A stretch of 64,000 nucleotides of DNA, taken from the NCBI GenBank assembly GCA_016712145.1, contig JADJRO010000001.1:310001-374000 (forward strand), written 5' to 3'. Source of the DNA: Saprospiraceae bacterium. Lineage in GTDB: Bacteria; Bacteroidota; Bacteroidia; Chitinophagales; Saprospiraceae. Positions 47,361 through 55,929 of the stretch are shown one piece after another. Below the pieces are notes generated by a model. It did no database searches. It was not told the origin of the DNA and saw nothing but the letters and a program-made list of their open reading frames with translations. Positions within the stretch are counted from its first letter, which is position 1; every line of letters begins with the position of its first letter. Position numbers and translations under genes: made by a program.

Positions 47361-48926
47361 TTACATCTTATTTGTAGAAGTGAAGATTCGGTTCCAGTTT
47401 ATTCCATCTGAGAAGTTGCCATTTTTCAAACTAAACCATATAAATAAAGGTTTTCCTACGACGTGGTCAAACGGAACAAATCCCCATGCTCTGGAATCTT
47501 CTGAATTATGTCGGTTATCTCCCATAGCCCAATAATAATCTTGTTTAAATGTGTATGTATCGGTTTGTTGTCCATTGATATAAATTTTTTGATCCCGAAC
47601 CTCTAACTTGTTGTTTTCATAGACATTTATAATTCGATGATATAGTGCAAGGTTTTCAAGGCTTATTGGAATCTTTACATCTTTTTTTGGAATCCAAATA
47701 GGGCCATAATCATTAAAACTCCAATTTGGAAAATTGGTTACATCATATGGAAAGCAACGTTTGTCAGGATTCTCATAGGGTGTTGCCGTTACATCGGGCC
47801 CCATTGCTTTGATTTTAGCTAATTGAGCTTCATCTAAAAACATAATGCCATATTTAAAATAAGGATCCTTGGTATTTACACCCCAGCTTTCTAGCTTTTT
47901 AATGCTTAGATTACTGGTAGTCGAACTGACTTCATACATATATTGCATATGCTCAGGATTTTCTGCCATTTTACCATTTATGTATAATTGCCGGTCGATA
48001 ATTTGTAAGCTATCACCTGGAATTGCAACGCATCGTTTAATGTAGTGGTCTTTTTTATCGAGTGGTCTTACAATTAAAGGCAAGCCTTTGCATTCTCTTG
48101 CAGCATCTGCTTGTGTTTTAACTTGAAAATCCGTCCAGCTTCTGTTCGGTGTAACATAAACGCTGTCGCCAACCGGCCAGTTAAAAACGAAGGGGTCATT
48201 TCTTTTTACAGATGTCAATGCAGGCAATCTAAAATAGGGAAGGGATGGTTTGGTAAAATAAGACTCCACATCTAATTTAGGAATTCGATTGTGCAACAAG
48301 GGAATCATCGCAACGGTCATTGGTGTCCGTATGCCATAATGTACCTTGCTTACAAATAGAAAGTCACCAACTTTAAGTGTGCCTTCCATAGAAGGAGTTG
48401 GAATCACATAGGCCTCTATGAAAAACATCCGAATAAATGCTGCGGCAAATACTGCAAAAATTATTGATTCAACCCATTCCCGAATTGCTCCTCGAGCATA
48501 TTTATTAGTATTTCTTATTCTCTGTACACGTGCCCAATCTTTCCTTTTTTGGGCTTCGTGCATCTCATCTAAAAATTCTTTTTCTTTTGCAAAAGCTGGT
48601 TCGATAAATTTTATTGACTTATTTGTGCCAATTAACCAAAAAGCCAATAGTGCATAAACAACCGCTAAAGCTGAATCCCAGAAACTCATTTTTCCAAAAG
48701 ATTTTACCATGTCTACACACATGGCCGCAAAAATGAAAAAATTGACAATCGGGAAAAGTAGCCACCAGGCATGGCGTGGAGATCGACCAATGAGTTTACA
48801 CCATTCTGCAAAATTGATACCCGGTATCCAGGCTTTTGATGCATCAATGGATACTTTTTTAAACAGAATACTCAGGCTGAAGCACAATAAAACATAGCTT
48901 ATCAATAAGAAAATAAGTATACTCAC
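47361..48926 (-). CDS. lepB: Signal peptidase I with membrane-spanning N-terminal extension
   Basis: This inner-membrane protease (521 aa) removes Sec signal peptides. An N-terminal extension of about 110 residues with three or four membrane helices and a charged linker precede the usual anchor helix (about 152-170). The catalytic Ser is S179 (PTPSMEGTLKVGD) and the Lys is K297 (HYIKRCVAIPGDSL); box E appears as MGDNRHNSEDSRAWGFVP near 487. The insert between the catalytic boxes is larger than in E. coli. The start is GTG at 48926, just after an in-frame stop. It leads the propeller-receptor-subtilase group. Confidence 0.93.
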   Translation of the reverse strand: MSILIFLLISYVLLCFSLSILFKKVSIDASKAWIPGINFAEWCKLIGRSPRHAWWLLFPIVNFFIFAAMCVDMVKSFGKMSFWDSALAVVYALLAFWLIGTNKSIKFIEPAFAKEKEFLDEMHEAQKRKDWARVQRIRNTNKYARGAIREWVESIIFAVFAAAFIRMFFIEAYVIPTPSMEGTLKVGDFLFVSKVHYGIRTPMTVAMIPLLHNRIPKLDVESYFTKPSLPYFRLPALTSVKRNDPFVFNWPVGDSVYVTPNRSWTDFQVKTQADAARECKGLPLIVRPLDKKDHYIKRCVAIPGDSLQIIDRQLYINGKMAENPEHMQYMYEVSSTTSNLSIKKLESWGVNTKDPYFKYGIMFLDEAQLAKIKAMGPDVTATPYENPDKRCFPYDVTNFPNWSFNDYGPIWIPKKDVKIPISLENLALYHRIINVYENNKLEVRDQKIYINGQQTDTYTFKQDYYWAMGDNRHNSEDSRAWGFVPFDHVVGKPLFIWFSLKNGNFSDGINWNRIFTSTNKM

Positions 48927-48969
48927 TCGAAAATATTAAATGGATTTCTAAATAGTTTTAATTCGATCA

Positions 48970-48977
48970 CAAAGATA
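48970..48977 (-). promoter_or_regulatory. Candidate -7 box for the lepB group
   Basis: TATCTTTG on the minus strand fits TAnnTTTG, 43 bases before the GTG start of lepB. No good -33 box is visible. Confidence 0.4.
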
Positions 48978-49057
48978 AATGAAATAACAGGGATTGAAAG
49001 CATTAAACGACCAGACATCCCAAGCTATAGAAATAAAGGCAAATTTAATCGTCCAGC

Positions 49058-50548
49058 TTAGTTGGTACTTAAATCCAGATCATTCAGCATACTAGCCAAT
49101 TGATCCTTGTAAACAATCCGTTGATCTTGCCACTCTTTCTGGATAATATTGGATGCTGCAATAATGTGAAGCATACATTCTTTTAGAAATAAAATGTCAT
49201 TTTTATCCTTGACTTTAAAAAAATCCTGTAGTTCAGGTATTTGAGATAGGCTTTCTTTGAATTTTAATTCAGAATCGTTTGTGCCTAAACTCACAGTATT
49301 GCCCTTGGTAAACCAATCACAAATCGTTTGATAGGGATTAATGGTCTTCTGTTTTCCTGTGTTAATGATTTTAGGAAATAATGGCTGGCATTGTTCAAGA
49401 ATTGAATCATTGATCATGGCAAGGGCCACTTCATATGCTCCAATTTGTTCGCCCTCATAGACTAATTCCATTTTGCCTGTTATGGCTGGAACAATCGCAA
49501 GTAAATCTGCGATGCGGGCAGATCCCTTGAGTTCATTATTCATCAACATCCTTCTTTCAATGGTACTGTATAGCAATTCCAAAGCAGAAATACTTAGACG
49601 AGCAGAAACGCCGCTTTTTTCATCAACCATTTCACTATCTCTAGCTGTGAATGCAATTTGTTCCAAAATCTGCAACATTAATTTAGGGATATAAATACTC
49701 TTTCTTATATTTTCTGGAATGTGAGCTTCTTGCTGGCTTATCTGCAATGCTGTTTCAATATCTTCTGGATAGTGCGTAAGGATTTGGCTTTCTATCCGGT
49801 CTTTCAATGGGGTAATTATTGTTCCGCGTTGGGTGTAATCTTCGGGATTTGCAGTAAATATAAAAAACACATCCAGTGGAAGTTTAAATTTAAATCCTCG
49901 AATTTGCAAGTCACGTTCCTCTAAAATATTGAACAGGGCAACTTGAATTCTTGCTTGTAAATCTGGCAATTCGTTAATCACAAAGATTGATTGGTGCGAA
50001 CGGGGAATTAAGCCAAAGTGAATTGCATATTCATCATCATAAGCAATGTTTTTCTGAGCAGCTTTTATTGGATCTATGTCACCAATCAGATCAGAAATGC
50101 TAACATCCGGGGTTGCCAATTTTTCAACATATCGTTGGCTTCTGTGAATCCAATCTATTGGACAATCATCTCCATGAATTGCAATCATTTCCTTTCCGTA
50201 TTTGCTAATAGGATTAATCGGATTGTCATTGATTTCGCTTCCTTTAATAATTGGTATATATTCATCAAGCAATTGAATTAGTTGACGTGCCATCTTGGTT
50301 TTAGCTTGGCCCCGTAATCCCAGAAACAGAATATTGTGTCCACTTAAAACAGCGCGTTCAACATCCGGGATAACAGTCTGGTCATACCCGTAAATGCCGT
50401 TAAACAGACTCGTTTTAGTGCGAATTTTTGATATTAAATTTTGACGAAGTTCTTCTCGAATGCTTCGATAGGTATATTTACTTGCTTTTAATTCTTTTAG
50501 AGTGCTCGCTTTATCTTTTACTGCCATTTTTTCGTTTGTTGTTTTCAT
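49058..50548 (-). CDS. MoxR-like AAA+ ATPase (magnesium-chelatase-type)
   Basis: This 496-aa AAA+ protein has Walker A GLRGQAKTKMAR near residue 78, Walker B region SIFVINELPDL near 187, and sensor-type FIFTANPEDYTQRG near 230. A helical C-terminal part follows. MoxR-type ATPases work with VWA proteins in protein or metal-cofactor maturation, and the next gene upstream is exactly such a VWA protein, overlapping by 38 bases (17 if the start is the ATG at 50527, before AVKDKAST). The target is unknown. Confidence 0.88.
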   Translation of the reverse strand: MKTTNEKMAVKDKASTLKELKASKYTYRSIREELRQNLISKIRTKTSLFNGIYGYDQTVIPDVERAVLSGHNILFLGLRGQAKTKMARQLIQLLDEYIPIIKGSEINDNPINPISKYGKEMIAIHGDDCPIDWIHRSQRYVEKLATPDVSISDLIGDIDPIKAAQKNIAYDDEYAIHFGLIPRSHQSIFVINELPDLQARIQVALFNILEERDLQIRGFKFKLPLDVFFIFTANPEDYTQRGTIITPLKDRIESQILTHYPEDIETALQISQQEAHIPENIRKSIYIPKLMLQILEQIAFTARDSEMVDEKSGVSARLSISALELLYSTIERRMLMNNELKGSARIADLLAIVPAITGKMELVYEGEQIGAYEVALAMINDSILEQCQPLFPKIINTGKQKTINPYQTICDWFTKGNTVSLGTNDSELKFKESLSQIPELQDFFKVKDKNDILFLKECMLHIIAASNIIQKEWQDQRIVYKDQLASMLNDLDLSTN

Positions 50549-51642
50549 AATTTATTAAAATATGTTCTCCTAATCCATCGAGGTTTGTATACATTGCCTT
50601 GCCATTGGCTTCTTTAGAAAATTGCTCGACAAACTCAACCAGATAAGGATCCGAAGCAACCATGAAGGTTGTTAAATCTATTTTTTGTTTTCTGCATTTA
50701 CGGGCAACCGCTAAGGTTCTGGAAACTATAAATCGATCCAATCCAAAAAGAGTTTTTGTAAAGCTCTTTTCCGCGTTTAATGCAACTCGGCTTTCCATCA
50801 GTTATCATCATGATATGTTTGTTGGATGATTTTCTCTTGTTAAGCAGCTCCAATGCCAGATTTAATCCGGCTACTGTGTTTGTGTGATAGGGACCCACTT
50901 CAAGATAAGGAATATCTTTCAATTCGATTTGCCAAGCTTCATCACCAAAAACTACAAAATCTAATTTGTCTTTTGGATAATATCGGTGAATCATTTCGGC
51001 CAAAGCAAGCGCTACTTTTTTAGCTGGACTGATTCGATCTTCTCCATATAAAATCATTGAATGCGAAATATCGATCATTAAGACGGTGCTGCATTGAGAC
51101 TCATGGATGGATTCTTTAGAGATCAAATCCGATTCTTCAATTCTAAATGATTTTGAACCATGATTTATGAAGGCATTTTTAACAGATTCAAAAGCTTGTA
51201 GGTTTTGGAACAGATCTCCATACTCAAATGGTTTTAAAGAATCGGATGCTTCTTCTCCTGTGCCCGATTTTTTTAATTTGTGTTTTCCCGTAAGCCCTTT
51301 ACGGAGTTTGCCAAAAATAGATTCAAAAGCATTTTTTCTTAAATCTAGCTCCAGTTTCTTGGTAGGACTGTATTGAATTTCTGGGTCGATTCCTTCTTTC
51401 AAATACCCATTTCGCTTTAATTCTTCAATAAAATCAGGCAAACCGTAGTTTGGTTCAAAAATATTGAAACGTTTATCAAGCTCATTCATCCACTCAAAAA
51501 GCGCATCCACCTGTCCTGAACTTGCAATAAAAAGTGCTCTAAAAATCTCTAAAAGCCTATCATACAAGCTTTTATTTGACAAATAGCCAGGGTCATAAAA
51601 AAACTGAATACCTTGAATTTTGGGTATTTTATCAAATGTCAT
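50511..51642 (-). pseudogene. VWA domain protein paired with the MoxR ATPase, frameshifted
   Basis: Two frames form one protein of about 377 aa. The first (51642-50698) has a helical N-terminus and the VWA MIDAS motif LMIDISHSMILYG near residue 197, then IMMITDGKPSC near 281. It is diverted at NSFWIG. Removing one T from T5 (plus-strand A5 at 50745-50749) gives NSFGLDRFIVSRTLAVARKC and leads into the second frame to its stop at 50511. The MIDAS D-x-S-x-S is complete, so the protein should bind a metal and a partner. The overlap with the MoxR ATPase gene points to a coupled pair. Confidence 0.88.
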
Positions 51643-51717
51643 GGAAGTCTAACAAGCAGAAACAGAAGATCGTTTACCCGCTTTCGTTAAATTCATTAAT
51701 TAAAGAAATTGAAATTG

Positions 51718-51725
51718 TACTTTTG
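51718..51725 (+). promoter_or_regulatory. Candidate -7 box of the TonB receptor gene
   Basis: TACTTTTG fits TAnnTTTG, 19 bases before the ATG at 51745. No clear -33 box is seen. Confidence 0.4.
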
Positions 51726-51744
51726 CAGACTAAATTTAGATTTA

Positions 51745-53979
51745 ATGAGGTTTTGTTTGCTATTACTATGTATTCTATTTTGTAGTTCAATTTCCTTTTC
51801 TCAAAAGTCTGATATTCGGGGAAATGTGTACAACAAAATAACCGGAGAGCCATTGGCTTTCACCTCTGTGTATTTAGAAGGGACTTCCTACGGTGCGATT
51901 ACGGATAATCTTGGGTTTTTTAATATTTCTTCGGTGGCAAAGGGAGATTACACCTTGGTAGCGAGTTATATTGGCTTTGACACCGTAAAAGTTGTGATAT
52001 CGGTTAGAGGAAACCAAATTATCAATAAACAATTGGTAATGAGTGAATCTAGTACTTTATTAGGAGAGGTCAGTGTATCTGGCAAAAAGCAACAAGCGCG
52101 CACTGAAGTAAAAATTTCAACGTTAACAGTAACGCCTAAAGAAATTAAAGCATTGCCTTCAACAGGTGGTGAAGCAGATATAGCCCAATATTTACAAATT
52201 ATTCCGGGTGTAATCAGTACAGGAGATCAGGGAGGGCAAATTTATATACGAGGAGGATCCCCGGTTCAGAACAGAATATTAATAGATGGGATGACGGTTT
52301 ATAACCCGTTTCATTCCATTGGCATTTTTTCTGTTTTTGAAACGGAAGTGATACGTTCTGTTGATGTTTTGACCGGTGGATTTCCAGCAGAATATGGAGG
52401 GAGGGTTTCGGCTATTGTAGATATGAAGACCAGAGAAGGCAACAAGACCCGACTTTCAGGCATTGCTTCTGCCAGTCCATTTCTTGCAAAAGCATTAATT
52501 GAGGGACCTATTTCAAAATTTAAAGAGGGAAAAAGTGGTAGTACGTCCTTTTTGTTAACTGCTAAATCCTCTTTTATTGACCAAACCTCTAAAACACTCT
52601 ACAAATATGCATTTGATACTTCGACCAACAGTCTGCCATTTAAGTTTACAGATTTTTATGGAAAGATATCTACTATTGGAAGCAATGGAAATTTTCTAAA
52701 TTTTTTTGGATTTAATTTTAACGATCAGGTTGAATATGCTGGATTGGCTGATTTGGATTGGAATGCATCAGGAGGAGGAACCAATTTTAAATTGATTCCA
52801 GCCAACTCCAGTGTGATTGTAGGTGGAAACGTAGCATATTCAAAATATTTTATTAAATTAAACGAAATAAATTCTGAGCCAAGATCAAGTGAAATCAAAG
52901 GTGTTCAATCTAATATTGACTTCACATATTTTGCTAGGAATTCAGAATTTAAATATGGAATTGAATTTGATGCATTTAGTACAGATTTTAATTTTACTAA
53001 TTTTCTGAAAATCCCGGTAAGTCAAAAAGACTATAATACGGAATTGGCAGGTTATTTTAAATATAGAAAGGCATTTAGAAAATGGGTTATTGATCCAAGT
53101 TTGAGATTTCAATATTATGCATCTTTAAAAAAGACTTCCGTCGAACCACGACTTGGATTAAAATACAATGTTGGAAATGATTTTAGAATAAAGGCTGCAG
53201 GAGGCATTTACACTCAAAACTTAATGAGTTCGGTAAGTGAACGAGATATTGTGAATTTATTTGTTGGATTTATCACAAGTCCTGATCTTATCAAAGCAAG
53301 CCATGCAGTTTTTGGATTTGAATTGGATTTGAATGAGAATACAGATGTCAATGTAGAAACTTATTATAAAAATTTTGATAAACTTTACCAGTTAAATCGA
53401 AATAAAAGGACTGTTGAAGAATCCAGTTATGCTATTGAAACTGGTGATGCATATGGTTTAGACATACTTGTAAAATCAAATTGGGTAAATTGGAGTGTTT
53501 GGTTGGGTTACTCGTTAGGCTATGTCAATAGAAATGATGGTAAGCAAGAATTTCCAGCATTATTTGATAGAAGGCACAATGCAAATTTGGTTTTAGATTA
53601 TCAATTTGGACATAAAAATGTATGGCAGGCAGGGTTAAGATGGAATTTAGGTTCAGGCTTTGCATTTACCAAGATCCAGGGATTTATTGAAGATAATAAA
53701 ATTCCAAAAGGACTTGAAACGGTTTTTGGTATTGAGAATGCCCCAATAGGTGTGATTTATTCAGATAAAATCAATTCAGGCAGACTTCCGTATTATCATA
53801 GATTGGATTTTTCTTTAAAGCGGAAAATAATAATCAGTAAAAATATTTATTGGGAAATCACAGCCGCGGTTACCAATGCTTATGATAGAAAAAATATTTT
53901 TTATTTTAACGTTATTGAAAACAGGCGCGTCAATCAATTGCCGGTGTTGCCATCATTGGTAGCCGCATTTCATTTTTAA
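51745..53979 (+). CDS. TonB-dependent receptor with carboxypeptidase-like N-terminal domain
   Basis: This outer-membrane importer (744 aa) starts with a signal peptide (MRFCLLLLCILFCSSISFSQ). A carboxypeptidase-regulatory-like domain (about 24-100: IRGNVYNKITGEPLAFTSV near the start) precedes the plug (about 125-230: YIRGGSPVQNRILIDGMTVY, GGFPAEYGGRVSAIVDM) and a beta-barrel ending in AAFHF. A longer frame from 51709 exists, but the ATG at 51745 restores a proper signal sequence. The substrate is not inferable; no SusD-like partner follows. Confidence 0.92.
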   Translation: MRFCLLLLCILFCSSISFSQKSDIRGNVYNKITGEPLAFTSVYLEGTSYGAITDNLGFFNISSVAKGDYTLVASYIGFDTVKVVISVRGNQIINKQLVMSESSTLLGEVSVSGKKQQARTEVKISTLTVTPKEIKALPSTGGEADIAQYLQIIPGVISTGDQGGQIYIRGGSPVQNRILIDGMTVYNPFHSIGIFSVFETEVIRSVDVLTGGFPAEYGGRVSAIVDMKTREGNKTRLSGIASASPFLAKALIEGPISKFKEGKSGSTSFLLTAKSSFIDQTSKTLYKYAFDTSTNSLPFKFTDFYGKISTIGSNGNFLNFFGFNFNDQVEYAGLADLDWNASGGGTNFKLIPANSSVIVGGNVAYSKYFIKLNEINSEPRSSEIKGVQSNIDFTYFARNSEFKYGIEFDAFSTDFNFTNFLKIPVSQKDYNTELAGYFKYRKAFRKWVIDPSLRFQYYASLKKTSVEPRLGLKYNVGNDFRIKAAGGIYTQNLMSSVSERDIVNLFVGFITSPDLIKASHAVFGFELDLNENTDVNVETYYKNFDKLYQLNRNKRTVEESSYAIETGDAYGLDILVKSNWVNWSVWLGYSLGYVNRNDGKQEFPALFDRRHNANLVLDYQFGHKNVWQAGLRWNLGSGFAFTKIQGFIEDNKIPKGLETVFGIENAPIGVIYSDKINSGRLPYYHRLDFSLKRKIIISKNIYWEITAAVTNAYDRKNIFYFNVIENRRVNQLPVLPSLVAAFHF

Positions 53980-53995
53980 ATGATTGTTTAAAAAT

Positions 53996-54412
53996 CTATT
54001 GAATTTTTCTTATTTCAGGGCAAGTCTTAAGTTGAGTTTCGATTTCCTGAATTGTAAATGCGTTCATTTTCCAGATTTGAGAATTCAGGTAATTTAAAAT
54101 ATTTGTTAGTTCAACCGCACTTAACTTTGGAATTGGTGGCATAGGTAAATCTGAATGCCTTAAGTTAAACTGTCCGGCAGGTGTTCCTATTCCTTGATGA
54201 ATCCAGCAAGCTAAATGAGTTCGTTGAGTTTTGATATAGGCAGCATCTTTAAGTGAAGGATATAAATTGCCAAGCCCCTCAAATTGATCCCCATGACAAC
54301 CGGCGCATTGTGTTGTAAAAAGTATTTTTCCTTCTTTATAAGTTTCAGTAGAATAATTGCATCCAAAAACCAAGAGCAGTATAGCACCAAAAAAAAGTTT
54401 ATTTAGATTCAT
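53996..54412 (-). CDS. Lipoprotein cytochrome c
   Basis: This 138-aa protein has a lipobox (LLVFGC, Cys18) and one haem-binding motif CAGCH (C36, C39, H40), with likely axial Met in LPMPPIPKLS near residue 91. It probably carries electrons in the periplasm, lipid-anchored. It overlaps the SCO gene by 14 bases. The C-terminal extension after the cytochrome fold (about 110-138) has one further Cys. Confidence 0.9.
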   Translation of the reverse strand: MNLNKLFFGAILLLVFGCNYSTETYKEGKILFTTQCAGCHGDQFEGLGNLYPSLKDAAYIKTQRTHLACWIHQGIGTPAGQFNLRHSDLPMPPIPKLSAVELTNILNYLNSQIWKMNAFTIQEIETQLKTCPEIRKIQ

Positions 54413-55034
54413 CCAAAAGAGTTTGTATATCTTTTATAAAACGATCTACGTCTTTGTCATCAGTGCCTAAACAATAGGACCTTAAGTGAAATTTTGAATC
54501 AGCGAGGAGGATCCAGCCACTGTGATCAAAACCACCTGGAGCGTCAGGATCTTCTGCGGCAATACTCATATATTTTTCTGAAATTTCCTTGATTTTTTCT
54601 TTGGTGGGGATGTGTAATAAATGAAATTGATCTAAAGGATGATTTAATTTATCGTAATAACTGTTAAGTTTTGGTACAGAATCTTTTCTAAAATCGATAC
54701 TGAAATTAATAAAAACAAGCTGCTTATTTCCTTTAAAGTGATCAGCGATTCGCATCATGCTTCGAATCGTTTTAGGGCAAATTGTTGGGCATGAAGTGAA
54801 AAAGAAATTAGCAATATGTAATTTCTCTTTTAAGGAATCTTTAGTTATAAGTTGGCCAAATTGGTTCTCAAGTGCAAAATCAGGTGTTTTTGCATAGATT
54901 GTATCATTGTTCTCGAAAGTTCGTAAGCCCAATATAGGAAGCTTATCGTTTTTGCATGAGCTTAGTAAAAAAGAAAGAGTCAACGTAACTATCCACGTGG
55001 ATTGATTCAAAAGTTTATGAAATTGAGTGTACAT
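54399..55034 (-). CDS. SCO1/SenC family copper chaperone
   Basis: This 211-aa thioredoxin-fold protein has the copper-binding pair C82 and C86 (TSCPTICPKT) and the conserved H171 (FDHSGWILL). SCO proteins deliver copper to the CuA site of cytochrome oxidase or guard thiols. An N-terminal hydrophobic segment with a lipobox-like LLSSC (Cys27) suggests membrane anchoring. The overlap with a cytochrome c gene fits respiratory-oxidase maturation. Confidence 0.92.
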   Translation of the reverse strand: MYTQFHKLLNQSTWIVTLTLSFLLSSCKNDKLPILGLRTFENNDTIYAKTPDFALENQFGQLITKDSLKEKLHIANFFFTSCPTICPKTIRSMMRIADHFKGNKQLVFINFSIDFRKDSVPKLNSYYDKLNHPLDQFHLLHIPTKEKIKEISEKYMSIAAEDPDAPGGFDHSGWILLADSKFHLRSYCLGTDDKDVDRFIKDIQTLLDESK

Positions 55035-55068
55035 ACAGATCGTGTTTTTATTAAATAGTATTATTTAC

Positions 55069-55094
55069 TAATTCGTAATTCGTAATTCGTAATT
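55069..55094. repeat. Tandem repeat of the 7-mer TAATTCG
   Basis: Three complete copies of TAATTCG and a partial fourth (TAATT) run without mismatch. They lie in the gap between the LolD-like gene and the start of the SCO gene, 35 bases upstream of the SCO ATG, where a promoter or leader would be. Confidence 0.9.
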
Positions 55095-55095
55095 T

Positions 55096-55749
55096 TTAAT
55101 TTACAACCCTTCCATCCCGCATCGTTAAGGTGCGATCAGCATTTAAAGCAATTTGGGTATCATGGGTTACAAGTATAACAGTCATGTTATTTTCTGATTT
55201 TAAATTCATAATCATATTAAGAACTTGTTTTGCATTTTGTTCATCCAAGTTGCCTGTAGGTTCATCTGCCAAGAGTATTTTTGGATTATTGATCAATGCA
55301 CGTGCCAAGGCAACTCGTTGTTGTTCACCTCCAGATAACTGACCTGGTTTATGGTCCATACGATTTTCCATTGCCAATTTATGAAGTAGGTCAGTTGCTT
55401 GAATCTTAAGTTCATTTTCTTTTCGTCCGGCAATTAATCCAGGCAAGCATACATTTTCAAGTGCTGAGAATTCTGGCAAGAGATGATGAAACTGAAAAAT
55501 AAAGCCAATGTGTTTGTTCCTGAATTGTGCAAGTGCCTTTAATTTTAAAGAATTAAGAGCAGTACCGTCAATTTGTATTGTGCCTTCATCTGCTTGATCT
55601 AGACTGCCGATAATATGAAGTAAAGTACTTTTTCCTGCACCTGATGCACCAATAATACTGATAAATTCACCCGTTTTTACTGATAGATCAATCCCTTTTA
55701 AGACTTCCAGTTGTTGATAAAATTTCTTAATGCCCTTGCATTCAATCAT
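55096..55749 (-). CDS. ABC transporter ATPase, LolD/MacB type
   Basis: This 217-aa ATPase subunit has Walker A GASGAGKSTLLH near 35, signature LSGGEQQRVALARAL near 138, and Walker B ILLADEPTGNLD near 158. The LolD-type family works with an FtsX-like permease in lipoprotein release or export; no permease is adjacent, so the partner is encoded elsewhere. Confidence 0.93.
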   Translation of the reverse strand: MIECKGIKKFYQQLEVLKGIDLSVKTGEFISIIGASGAGKSTLLHIIGSLDQADEGTIQIDGTALNSLKLKALAQFRNKHIGFIFQFHHLLPEFSALENVCLPGLIAGRKENELKIQATDLLHKLAMENRMDHKPGQLSGGEQQRVALARALINNPKILLADEPTGNLDEQNAKQVLNMIMNLKSENNMTVILVTHDTQIALNADRTLTMRDGRVVN

Positions 55750-55852
55750 TTATGAATATAGTTGAATTGTATTTAAAAATAAATTTGTATATGCAAATGT
55801 AATTCATGGTTTTACGAAATAAAAAGTATTACTAATCAGTTTAATATTGGAA

Positions 55853-55886
55853 TTTGAATTAATGTTCAATAAAGAATTTAATTTTG
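55853..55886 (+). promoter_or_regulatory. Candidate promoter of the glycosyltransferase operon
   Basis: TTTG (55853-55856), a 22-base spacer and TAATTTTG (55879-55886) approximate the -33/-7 layout; the spacer is slightly long. The ATG is 43 bases further on. Confidence 0.45.
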
Positions 55887-55929
55887 CAGGTACTAATTTC
55901 ACAGGTTAAGTAATCATTTCTAATTCGGG

